Part shown: positions 31,546 through 38,963 of the stretch, one piece after another
Numbering within the stretch: the first letter of the stretch is position 1
How the letters are laid out: each line of letters starts with the position of its first letter
Assembly: GCA_034429475.1 (NCBI GenBank)
Contig: DAOUGD010000155.1
Location: forward strand, 1 to 41,991
Reading direction: 5' to 3'
DNA: 41,991 bases
Source of the DNA: JAKQHY01 sp034429475
Lineage (GTDB): Bacteria; Chloroflexota; Anaerolineae; B4-G1; SLSP01
Translations under genes and position numbers: made by a program
Notes under the pieces: generated by a model
Database searches by the model: none
Seen by the model: only the letters and a program-made list of their open reading frames with translations
What the model was told of the DNA's origin: nothing

Positions 31546-32799
31546 ATGGCGTTAGAAGAACTGAACCCCTTTGCGATTGCGCAAAGACAGTTGGATATGG
31601 CCGCCGACATTATGCAGCTTGAACCGGCGCTCCACGAGTTCTTGCGTTGGCCCGTGCGTGAATTGCACGTCACACTGCCGGTGCGGATGGACGATGGCTC
31701 CACTGAAATCTTCCACGGTTTCCGCGTTCAATACAACGACTCCCGCGGGCCGACGAAGGGTGGCCTACGCTTCCATCCCCACGAGACGATTGACACGGTG
31801 CGCGCGTTGGCTGCGTGGATGACGTGGAAAACGTCGGTGATGGACATCCCCCTGGGCGGCGGCAAGGGCGGTATCATCTGCAATCCCAAAGTGATGTCGC
31901 CAAGCGAGTTGGAACGCCTGAGCCGCGCCTACATCCGCCAGGTGGGGCGCATCCTGGGCGAGGATATGGACATCCCCGCGCCGGACGTGTACACAACACC
32001 GCAGATTATGGCCTGGATGATGGATGAATTCTCGTTTATGCGCGGTTATAACGTGCCGGGCGTGATCACGGGGAAGCCGTTGCCTTTGGGCGGTTCCGCC
32101 GGGCGCAGCGACGCGACGGCGCGCGGCGGGATGTACTGCATCCGCGAGGCCGCCAAACGACTGGGACTCAACACCGCCGGCGCGGCGCTGGCGATTCAGG
32201 GCTTCGGCAATGCGGGGCAATACGCGGCTTTGCTGGCCCCCGAATTGTTGGGGGCGAAAGTCGTGGCTGTCTCGGACTCAAAAGGCGGCGTCTATAATCC
32301 CAATGGGTTGGATCCGGCGGCGCTGCTCGCGCACAAGAACGATACCGGCTCCGTCGTGGATTTCCCTGGTACGGATGCGGTCTCGAATGCTGAATTGTTG
32401 GAACTAGACGTAGACATTCTGGCTCCGGCGGCGCTGGAAAACCAGATCACGCGCGACAACGCGGCCAAAATCAAGGCCAAGATCAGCGCGGAGCTGGCGA
32501 ACGGCCCGACTACGCTGGACGCCGATGAGATCCTCTACGAAAAAGGCGTTTATGTCCTGCCCGATTTCCTCTGTAACGCCGGCGGCGTGACTGTCTCATA
32601 CTTTGAGCAGGTGCAAAACGCTTACGGGTATTACTGGAAGGAAGCGCAGGTTCATGAACTGTTGGACGAGAAGATGACGGCAGCGTTCCAAGCCGTGGCC
32701 GAGACGGCTGAACAATATAAAGTCAACAACCGCATTGGCGCTTACATCGTCGCCGTCGGGCGCGTGGCCGAAGCGTGCAAGTTGCGCGGCTGGGTGTAA
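31546..32799 (+). CDS. gdhA: glutamate dehydrogenase (Glu/Leu/Phe/Val dehydrogenase family)
   Basis: Interconverts 2-oxoglutarate plus ammonia and glutamate. Catalytic and substrate lysines lie in GPTKGGLRFHP (Lys71), MTWKTSVMD (Lys95) and PLGGGKGGI (Lys107). The C-terminal Rossmann domain has GFGNAGQYAALLAPELLGAKVVAVSDSKGGV. At 418 aa it fits hexameric NAD- or NADP-linked GDH. ATG 31546 lies 9 nt after AGGAGG (31531-31536). A closer ATG at 31538 is in another frame. It is transcribed divergently from the ilvB operon and can provide the glutamate used by IlvE. Coenzyme preference cannot be read with confidence. Confidence 0.94.
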   Translation: MALEELNPFAIAQRQLDMAADIMQLEPALHEFLRWPVRELHVTLPVRMDDGSTEIFHGFRVQYNDSRGPTKGGLRFHPHETIDTVRALAAWMTWKTSVMDIPLGGGKGGIICNPKVMSPSELERLSRAYIRQVGRILGEDMDIPAPDVYTTPQIMAWMMDEFSFMRGYNVPGVITGKPLPLGGSAGRSDATARGGMYCIREAAKRLGLNTAGAALAIQGFGNAGQYAALLAPELLGAKVVAVSDSKGGVYNPNGLDPAALLAHKNDTGSVVDFPGTDAVSNAELLELDVDILAPAALENQITRDNAAKIKAKISAELANGPTTLDADEILYEKGVYVLPDFLCNAGGVTVSYFEQVQNAYGYYWKEAQVHELLDEKMTAAFQAVAETAEQYKVNNRIGAYIVAVGRVAEACKLRGWV

Positions 32800-32853
32800 G
32801 CGAGTTGCGAGTTGGCGGGATGAAAAAATTCTATTCAACGAAAGGGAGGGAAA

Positions 32854-33057
32854 ATGAGTTCGGAATCGGGTGACAAGAAGAAGGGGGCGGTGCCTCGGCC
32901 TATGCTGTTGCTTGGGATGTGTATAGGCATAGGGGCGGGGATAGCTATTGGTATCGCGCTCGACAATATTGGGGCGGGCGTCGCTATTGGGGTAGGCGTC
33001 GGTCTTGCCATTGGCGTAGCATTGGAGCGCCGTAACAAGTCCGGCGACAACCAATAA
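32854..33057 (+). CDS. small glycine-zipper membrane protein
   Basis: A 67-aa protein with a basic N-terminus (MSSESGDKKKGAVPRP), then one or two closely spaced hydrophobic segments with GxxxG-like patterns (MCIGIGAGIAIGIALDNIGAG, then VAIGVGVGLAIGVALE), and a polar tail. A strong ribosome-binding site (AAAGGGAGGGAAA) precedes ATG 32854. The glycine-zipper pattern suggests packed oligomeric helices in the membrane. The family has no role known to me. It is probably co-transcribed with gdhA and followed by a strong hairpin terminator. Confidence 0.75.
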   Translation: MSSESGDKKKGAVPRPMLLLGMCIGIGAGIAIGIALDNIGAGVAIGVGVGLAIGVALERRNKSGDNQ

Positions 33058-33085
33058 CCTGCTGGATGTATTACGGATTACCAGA

Positions 33086-33128
33086 CAACACCGGCCCCGT
33101 CGAAATTTCGACAGGGCCGGTGTTGTTC
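33086..33128. terminator. bidirectional terminator between convergent genes
   Basis: ACAACACCGGCCC pairs over 13 bp with GGGCCGGTGTTGT. Inside it GTCGAAA pairs with TTTCGAC, separated by single mismatched bases. It lies between the membrane peptide gene (plus) and the PEP/pyruvate-binding gene (minus). The T run is short in both directions, so efficiency is uncertain. Confidence 0.75.
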
Positions 33129-33157
33129 CTCACTCCTAACTCCTCACGCCTAACTCA
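33129..33157. repeat. heptad repeat (CTCACTCC/TAACTCC)
   Basis: About four units follow the terminator and overlap the last codons of the PEP/pyruvate-binding gene (ending Lys-Thr-Val-Ser-stop). It is the same unit family as between ilvC and leuA. Confidence 0.75.
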
Positions 33158-35510
33158 CCGTCTTCAAGTACCCCACCGCTTTCTCCTGCTCATCGTTCAT
33201 AATGATTTCCAGATACCGCCCGTTAGCGAAGGCCGGGACGTCCACGACGCGAATATAGTCGCCGTAAGCGGCTGCGTCGGGCAGCAGGACGCCGAGCTGG
33301 TTGGGCGCGCTGTAGAGGAAGGTGGTATTGAGCAGGTCGCCGCGCTCGCCGGGGGCGATGGGCAGGGGGAGAATCCCCGTCTCCACCAAATCCTGGAAGA
33401 AGTGTGTGCCATACGACGGCTCAGCAATCGCGCCGCCGCGCGTCAACGGCGCTTCGACCAGCACTTTGGCATTGTAGATGTCCGCGTAGGTCACTTTGAC
33501 GCCCAGGTCGGCGTCGGAGCTGCCCCACCGCCCAGGGCCAATCAGGATGAACGTCTCATGCTCCAACAGCTTGTTGAGCCGGCCGACGATGCGCGCGATT
33601 TCGGATTTCACTTCGTAGGAGGGGGCCTGGGTATACTGCGCCGGGTCTACGTAAACGATGTAACGCACATCCGACACGGCTCCCTGCGGGACGAGGGTGC
33701 CTGAACGCAAAATCAGGGCCGATTCGGGGATGTCGTCCGGGATTTCGATGACGCGCCGCTGTTTGGCGCTGACCATCGGCCGGCACTGCAAGAGATGCAG
33801 CGTGTATTCGGCGCGGGGATAGCGAGGCGTGATGTCTATGGTGAACTCGATATCCACCGGCCATTGATGATGGCGTTCCAGCTTCTTGAGGATCGTCTGC
33901 ATGAAGGAGATAAACCGGGGGTCTTGCGTTAACTGCTCAAACGTCAACACCAAGTGGCTGGACTCGCCCGGCGCCAGGCGGGCGATGATCGGCGCAAAGT
34001 ATTCGCCTTTATCCATCGAGGCCAGATAACGCAGGGCGGGGAAGTCGCCGCCGATCACATCGCGGACGGGCGCTGTGATGATGTGGTTGGCTTTCAAGTC
34101 GGCCACGTCCACCAGGCGTTGCGCGTAACGGCGGGCGTTGCGCGCGCCGACGTAAGGCCGCAACTGCGGGTGGCTCAGGGCGACGATGCGCGGATAGTCG
34201 TTGGGGACGCGCTGCACGGCGCGGGTGCCGAAGCCTGTCACCAGGCGCAAGAAACCTTCTTCCCGGCGGATTTTGGGGTTCCAACGGAACGGGTTGCGGC
34301 TGTACCCTACGCCGGCAACCATCGGGAAGAAGTAATGGCGGTAATGAAGCCCCTGCGCCTTCTGGATCAGGATTGCCATCCGTTCGTCGTAGTCCACCAA
34401 CCCTACGTGCTGCCGGTACAGCAGCGCTTCGGGACTGGCCGTGCTGGCATAGACCTGGGCAATCGCGTGCAACAAGGCGTTCAAATTTTCGTCGAGCGTG
34501 CCCTGGTTGGGGCAGAAGACGCTTTCGTACTTGCCGGCCAGCGCCGCGCCGAAATGGACTTCCAGCAGGCTGGAAGAGCGCACTACCAGCGGATGCTGCC
34601 CGACTTCTTCCAGCAGTTGGCGTAGGCTGTAAATAATCTCCCCAGGGAAATGCCCCTCGAGGTACAGTGGGCGAAGTTTGGGGTAGTCGCGCTCGATCTC
34701 TTCTCGCGTGCGGTATTTTTGGTTCATGTGGCGGGTCAGGCCGTTGATGAGCAGAAAATCGTAGAAGACGTCTGCGCCGATGAAATACGATTCGGGAATG
34801 TCTACGTGCTGGTGAACTTCCAGGGGGTCGTCCGGGTCCGCCAGTTGCAGGATTTTACGCGCCAGCAGCATCCCGGCGGCCTTCCCCCCGATTTTACCCC
34901 GCCCGATGCACCGCCGCCGAATTTCAACGAAGTCCTGGATGGTGAACAGTTCTTTGGCGATGCCGATGAATTCCAGTTGGTCGCTGAGCAGAGTTTTGAT
35001 CAGCACCACGATGATTTCACGCAGGTGATGGTGAACGACAGCCTTCTCCGTCGGCGGCAGGACTTCGTATTCCGCCCCCTGCGCAAACAACAAATCCAGC
35101 GGCGCCAGTTCCGGGTTAAAAGTCAATGCGATGGGGAGTTGCTGGGGGGTGGTCCGGCTGGCCAGGACCACCTGGATGATGTCCTCCAAATGGTTGGGGG
35201 GCAGGTTGGTGGCAAAATAGAAATCCGTTAGTTGGTCGCGGATGATCGCGCGTCGCTCGTTCCAGGTTTGCTCTGGCTCTTCCGCAAAGGGGTCGCGCAA
35301 CCCCTCGCGGTATTGGGAAACAATCGCTTTTTCGCGCACTTCTGTCTCGAACGTTTCCAGGGTGACGATGCCTTTGTCGAAGAGTTCCTGGCGCATCAAT
35401 TCGCGGATACGTCGCGCCATGATCGGATATTGTGCGAGTTTAAGCTGGATGCCGTAGGCATCATGCAAATTCTGCCCGCCGGATGCACTGCCGCCAATGT
35501 CGTTGAGCAT
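33150..35510 (-). CDS. PEP/pyruvate-binding (PPDK_N) domain protein without phosphohistidine domain
   Basis: A 786-aa protein with a pyruvate,phosphate dikinase/PEP synthase ATP-grasp domain. IGRGKIGGKAAGMLLARKIL (about 212-231) and VVRSSSLLEVHFGAALAGKYESVF (about 316-340) are the PPDK_N signatures. EFTIDITP...TLHLLQCRPM closes the ATP-grasp. The C-terminal 200 residues (ILIGPGRWGSSDADLGVKVTYADI...) form a domain I recall only from such stand-alone proteins. There is no swivelling phosphohistidine domain (TSCGG-type) and no PEP-binding TIM barrel, so it is not a complete dikinase. The substrate is unknown. It is 20 nt downstream of the HD gene, probably in one operon. AGGAGG lies 13 nt before ATG 35510. 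Confidence 0.8.
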   Translation of the reverse strand: MLNDIGGSASGGQNLHDAYGIQLKLAQYPIMARRIRELMRQELFDKGIVTLETFETEVREKAIVSQYREGLRDPFAEEPEQTWNERRAIIRDQLTDFYFATNLPPNHLEDIIQVVLASRTTPQQLPIALTFNPELAPLDLLFAQGAEYEVLPPTEKAVVHHHLREIIVVLIKTLLSDQLEFIGIAKELFTIQDFVEIRRRCIGRGKIGGKAAGMLLARKILQLADPDDPLEVHQHVDIPESYFIGADVFYDFLLINGLTRHMNQKYRTREEIERDYPKLRPLYLEGHFPGEIIYSLRQLLEEVGQHPLVVRSSSLLEVHFGAALAGKYESVFCPNQGTLDENLNALLHAIAQVYASTASPEALLYRQHVGLVDYDERMAILIQKAQGLHYRHYFFPMVAGVGYSRNPFRWNPKIRREEGFLRLVTGFGTRAVQRVPNDYPRIVALSHPQLRPYVGARNARRYAQRLVDVADLKANHIITAPVRDVIGGDFPALRYLASMDKGEYFAPIIARLAPGESSHLVLTFEQLTQDPRFISFMQTILKKLERHHQWPVDIEFTIDITPRYPRAEYTLHLLQCRPMVSAKQRRVIEIPDDIPESALILRSGTLVPQGAVSDVRYIVYVDPAQYTQAPSYEVKSEIARIVGRLNKLLEHETFILIGPGRWGSSDADLGVKVTYADIYNAKVLVEAPLTRGGAIAEPSYGTHFFQDLVETGILPLPIAPGERGDLLNTTFLYSAPNQLGVLLPDAAAYGDYIRVVDVPAFANGRYLEIIMNDEQEKAVGYLKTVS

Positions 35511-35530
35511 GGCTATTTCGCCTGCCTCCT

Positions 35531-36097
35531 TTATTCAACTTTTCCCCATTGCAAGATGCGCCGCGCTTCTTTCAATGTGGTTTTGAACTGCGCCTCTAAT
35601 CCAGGGTTGATTCTGCCCAGCCCGGCGACGACGGTGTCCGCCCAGTTCACGTAGGCGACCAGGCGCGCGTGAGGCCAGTCGGCCGGCGGGTGGTGGATGA
35701 CGTCGGTGACGTTGTCAATTTTGTCCGCCAGTTTGATGAGTTTCGCTTTGGGAGAAAGATGCGGCGCGTGCTCGATCTGCAACTGCTTGCGGACATCCTT
35801 GGGCAGCGACTTGTCGTCGGTGACTTCCTGCACCAGCCTCGTTACCTCCGCGCCGAAGTGTTGTTCCAGTTCGGCGGTCGTCGTAGCGGTGTCTTCGAGT
35901 ACGTCATGCAGCACAGCGGCGATCAGGGTAGGGATGTCGCGCACGCCCCCCGCATCCCACAAGATGGTCACGACGTGAATGAGGTGATTGATGTAGGGCG
36001 GTGCATCCACGCCTTTGCGCCGTTGAGCTTGATGCTTTTCCGCCGCAAAGTGCAGGGCGTGCAGCAAAGTCCCCAGATCATCTTCATCAAAAACCAT
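35531..36097 (-). CDS. small HD-domain alarmone hydrolase-like protein (MESH1/SpoT hydrolase type)
   Basis: A 188-aa stand-alone HD protein related to the (p)ppGpp hydrolase domain of SpoT and to metazoan Mesh1. The metal-binding pattern is complete: INHLIHV with His38, VLHDVLEDT with His64-Asp65 and the Glu-Asp pair at 68-69, and LADKIDNV later. AAEKHQAQRRKGVDAPPYINH is the classical start. It has no synthetase, TGS or ACT domain, so it would only degrade alarmones (or NADPH, as reported for Mesh1). It sits between an ADP-ribosyltransferase-like gene and the PEP/pyruvate-binding gene, with short gaps. Confidence 0.85.
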   Translation of the reverse strand: MVFDEDDLGTLLHALHFAAEKHQAQRRKGVDAPPYINHLIHVVTILWDAGGVRDIPTLIAAVLHDVLEDTATTTAELEQHFGAEVTRLVQEVTDDKSLPKDVRKQLQIEHAPHLSPKAKLIKLADKIDNVTDVIHHPPADWPHARLVAYVNWADTVVAGLGRINPGLEAQFKTTLKEARRILQWGKVE

Positions 36098-36111
36098 ATT
36101 TGCCCCCTTTC

Positions 36112-36498
36112 CTAACTCCTAACTCCTAACTCGCTACTCCTATTTCGCAATTCCGCAATGTCCGCCTCGGTCAACAACTCATCCGGGCGGGGCACGGTGG
36201 AACCCAGAAAACGCACACGCAGTTCGCGGGTGGTGAGCCACTCGTCGCCGGGACGCATCGTGGTGCGCGGATGCGGATCCACGTCGCCTGACCGGACTTC
36301 CTCCGCAATGACGTAGAGGTAGCCCGACTGCGTGCCGTTATGTTTGATGCGCCCGTCATCCTCAATGCACACCATAGGTGGTTTGTGAGAAAACACCCGC
36401 GCCAGCTCGCGCTGCTGCGTGATCGTACTCCCTTTGCGAATGGTGCGCAATTCAAAGGGCGAGCCGTGATACCAGGGTTGGGTTGGATCAAAGTCCAT
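36112..36498 (-). CDS. ART-like YHGS protein (uncharacterised)
   Basis: A 128-aa protein starting MDFDPTQPWYHGSPFELRTIRKGSTITQ. The 'YHGS...L..I..GS.IT' pattern resembles the start of Arr-type (rifampin) ADP-ribosyltransferases and KptA-like enzymes. FSHKPPMVCIEDDGRIKHNG and GYLYVIAEEVRSGDVDPHP follow. I infer an ART-like fold; NAD binding is not proved. The start is ATG 36498; ATG 36513 would lengthen it by five residues. Its last ten residues (NRSSELGVRS) come from the heptad repeat that follows. It lies 14 nt upstream of the HD gene. Confidence 0.5.
   Translation of the reverse strand: MDFDPTQPWYHGSPFELRTIRKGSTITQQRELARVFSHKPPMVCIEDDGRIKHNGTQSGYLYVIAEEVRSGDVDPHPRTTMRPGDEWLTTRELRVRFLGSTVPRPDELLTEADIAELRNRSSELGVRS
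36114..36141. repeat. heptad repeat at the 3' end of the ART-like gene
   Basis: CTAACTC/CTAACTC/GCTACTC units overlap the end of the coding region and supply the codons for the C-terminal Ser-Ser-Glu-Leu-Gly-Val-Arg-Ser. Confidence 0.75.
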
Positions 36499-36567
36499 AA
36501 CGATACCTCCCATCGAGAACCAGGATAGATGCTATAGGGATAGCACCATTAGAGATTTGTGTCAAAC

Positions 36568-36612
36568 GTTTGAAAAAAGCCCCTGAAGGGGGAAACCTCC
36601 GGGGGCTTTTGC
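36568..36612 (-). terminator. rho-independent terminator after the HEAT gene
   Basis: AAAAGCCCC and GGGGCTTTT arms (36573-36581 and about 36602-36610) enclose an inner GGGGG/CCTCC stem. On the minus strand it is followed by six T residues. It lies directly after the HEAT-repeat gene. The rest of 36499-36613 holds nothing I recognise. Confidence 0.85.
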
Positions 36613-36613
36613 G

Positions 36614-37543
36614 TCATTTTATCAGCGCGCGCGCCTGCGTCACCCGCCGCCATATCGCCGGGTCGGACTGGTACATCTTCAGCGCGTCGAGCGCAGCCTC
36701 GGCGTGAACGCGGGCTTCTTCCCGGACGATGTCCAGCAGATAGCCGATCGCCGCTTCCGTGCGCAGGGTGGCGATGGCGAGGAGCAGGGTGCGGCGCAAC
36801 TCGGCCTCGAAGGTATTCTCCCATGCGGCACACAAGATGGGCAGCGCGGCTTCTTGCCGCGATTCGCCCAGGGCCAGCGCGGCGGATTCCGTCAACGCCG
36901 GGTCGCCAGTTTTGAGGAAGTCGGCGACGAAGGGCAACGCGGCGGCGTCCAGTTTGAGCAGCGCCAGAAAGCACTCGTACACCACTTCCGGCCGCTCGTC
37001 GCCGATGAGGGCCTTGAAGCGCAGTAGCGGCGCGCAGGCCGGGTCGCCGGCGTAGCCCAGGGCGCGCACTGCCGCAATCCGCGCGTCGGACTCCAAATCG
37101 GCGAGCAGCCGCGCCAGCTCCAACAGTGCGTGCGGGTGATGCATCCGCACCAGGCCGAGCGCGCACGCGCCCCGCAGCGCGGCGGCGGTGTCGGCCTGAC
37201 CGCCCCACGTCGGCTCCATCTGCACATGGCGAACGCCGGGCAGAAAGACGCTCTCGGCGGCGCTGTCCAGGCGATAGAGCGCGTCGGCGAGAGCGCGCTT
37301 GGCGCGGCAGCCGGGGTCGGCCTTGGCTGGCTGGCCCAGCAACGCGGTGAACGCCTGCACGAGGTCGGGTTCCAGGTCAAGCAGCTCGTTTTCGCCGACG
37401 ATTTCGGCGGCGGCGGCGATGATGTGGCTGTTCTTGTTCGCCAGCGCGCGCCGCAATTGCTCGCCCGCCTCGACGGTCAAGGGGGCGGCGCGCAGGGCGC
37501 TCAGGGCGGCCAGTTGAGTTTCTAAGCTGGTGGGTTTAGGCAT
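36614..37543 (-). CDS. HEAT-repeat protein
   Basis: A 309-aa all-helical protein of HEAT/PBS-lyase-type repeats, with units such as 'ALRGACALGLVRMHHPHALLELARLLADLESDARIAAVRALGYAGDPACAPLLRF' recurring at about 30-residue spacing. Such solenoids bind proteins or peptides. No catalytic residues are apparent. The ATG at 37543 is chosen because AAGGAG lies 8 nt upstream, inside the end of the MFS gene; a GTG at 37552 is less likely. The start overlaps the MFS stop by 8 nt, so translation is coupled and the two proteins may work together. A terminator follows. Confidence 0.83.
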   Translation of the reverse strand: MPKPTSLETQLAALSALRAAPLTVEAGEQLRRALANKNSHIIAAAAEIVGENELLDLEPDLVQAFTALLGQPAKADPGCRAKRALADALYRLDSAAESVFLPGVRHVQMEPTWGGQADTAAALRGACALGLVRMHHPHALLELARLLADLESDARIAAVRALGYAGDPACAPLLRFKALIGDERPEVVYECFLALLKLDAAALPFVADFLKTGDPALTESAALALGESRQEAALPILCAAWENTFEAELRRTLLLAIATLRTEAAIGYLLDIVREEARVHAEAALDALKMYQSDPAIWRRVTQARALIK

Positions 37544-38792
37544 GGGCAGCACTCCTTGTCGCCGCAGTTTGCCGGCGCGTCAGGAAGGTCAGCAGCACGC
37601 CGCCGCCCGCCAGCGCCAGGTTGAGCACAAAGGGCAGACTGCGGTTGATCGCCGACATCTGGCCGGCGATCCAGCCAAAGGGCGAGGTGACGACGATGAC
37701 GAGCAGGGTGAGAATCGCCATGATGCGCGCGCGCTCCTCGGCGTTGATGTTGATGACGATCAGCGTGTCCAGCAGGGTGGACGCCAACGGCACGCTGCAC
37801 GCTTCAAGCAGGACGGTCAACAATAACAGCCAGTAATTCTGGGCGGGCAGACTGATGAGGATGGCATCGCTGATCAGCAAGCCCGTGAACCCCACCATCA
37901 TCAGTTTGTGCGTGTCCCAGTGGCGCAGCCGGGGCATCACCAGGAAGAAAAACAGCAGCATCGTCATGGACTTGGCAAAGGGGTAGAGCGCCAGGTGGTG
38001 GGCCGGAATCATGAGCTTCTCCGTGACCAGGATGCCCCAGAACGTGCCGCTGATCGTGCGGTTAATGCCGAGCATCAACATCAGCCCCAGGGTGAGCAGG
38101 GTGAGGGGCGTGCGCAGGATTTGCTTGAAAATGGCGGGGTAGTCGCGCAGAACGGCGAACAGCGGTTGGTGTTGGGTCTCCCGCATCCGTACCACCCCCT
38201 GCTGCGTTTCCGTCGCAAAGATGTTGAGGACGACGAACTTTGCCGTCATCATCACCACGGCGAGCAGATACAATCCGCGGATGGTGGGGATGAGCGAAAA
38301 TTTTCCAATCAGTACGCCGGTCAACGGGGAGACGAAGGCGGCCAGCAGCCCGGCGATGTAGACCCAGGAATAGATATCCACCAACAGTTTGGGATCGGTG
38401 TCTTCGACCAGCAGGCACTGCCAGGAGTTGTGGGTGACGCGCCACACGGCGTTGACGATGGCCGCCGCGAGGAAGTAATAAAAGTTCTGCGCCACCGCCC
38501 AGATCAGGCAGGGGATGCTCCACGAAATGATGTCGAAGATGAAGGTGGTGCGTTTGCGCCCCAACTTGTCGGTGATCGCGCCACTCATCACCGTCCAGAA
38601 CACCTGGAAGACCAGGCCGATGCTCGTAAGCAGCCCGATCTGCACGTCAGTCATCCCCAGCGCCAGCATGTAAATGGAGGTGTAGGTCGAATAGAGGTTG
38701 AAGGGAATACCCCACAACGGTTCGGTGTAAACACAGGCACGGGCGTTGCCGCGCAAATTCTTCAAGGTATGGATCAGCGGATGTTGAAACAC
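37536..38792 (-). CDS. major facilitator superfamily transporter
   Basis: A 418-aa membrane protein with about 12 hydrophobic helices. The MFS loop 2-3 motif is MSGAITDKLGRKRT (about 68-81), the standard G-x-x-D-R/K-x-G-R-K pattern. The central cytoplasmic loop (about 195-215) is charged. The substrate is unknown; there is no antibiotic-efflux signature I can name. The start is GTG 38792, 5 nt after AAAGGAG. The long cytoplasmic-side loop could be a docking point for the HEAT protein encoded in the overlapping downstream gene, but that is speculation. Confidence 0.85.
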   Translation of the reverse strand: MFQHPLIHTLKNLRGNARACVYTEPLWGIPFNLYSTYTSIYMLALGMTDVQIGLLTSIGLVFQVFWTVMSGAITDKLGRKRTTFIFDIISWSIPCLIWAVAQNFYYFLAAAIVNAVWRVTHNSWQCLLVEDTDPKLLVDIYSWVYIAGLLAAFVSPLTGVLIGKFSLIPTIRGLYLLAVVMMTAKFVVLNIFATETQQGVVRMRETQHQPLFAVLRDYPAIFKQILRTPLTLLTLGLMLMLGINRTISGTFWGILVTEKLMIPAHHLALYPFAKSMTMLLFFFLVMPRLRHWDTHKLMMVGFTGLLISDAILISLPAQNYWLLLLTVLLEACSVPLASTLLDTLIVININAEERARIMAILTLLVIVVTSPFGWIAGQMSAINRSLPFVLNLALAGGGVLLTFLTRRQTAATRSAAHA

Positions 38793-38875
38793 GGAAACTC
38801 CTTTTTATGCCGAAACTCTGCCGTCTATTTTACAACAAAGGCCGGAAATGATCAGAACTTGCGCTGTGCAGACTT

Positions 38876-38947
38876 CTCACCGCAGAGTACGCGAAGAGCG
38901 CAGAGATTTTATCGTTTCTCGGCGCCCTCAGCGTCCTCTGCGGTAAA
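38876..38947. repeat. inverted CGCAGAG repeat
   Basis: CACCGCAGAGTACGC (38878-38892) and GCGTCCTCTGCGGTA (38931-38945) are reverse-complementary with a few mismatches, built from 9-nt CGCAGAG-type units. They lie between tsf and the MFS gene. The remaining part of that gap holds nothing else. Confidence 0.72.
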
Positions 38948-38963
38948 ATTTCGACCATACGTG

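Noticed and set aside
33150..36498. A rifampin-resistance locus (Arr-like plus RPH-like)
   Set aside because: The PPDK_N protein lacks the phosphohistidine domain needed for rifampin phosphotransfer, and the ART-like similarity is weak. No resistance role can be claimed.
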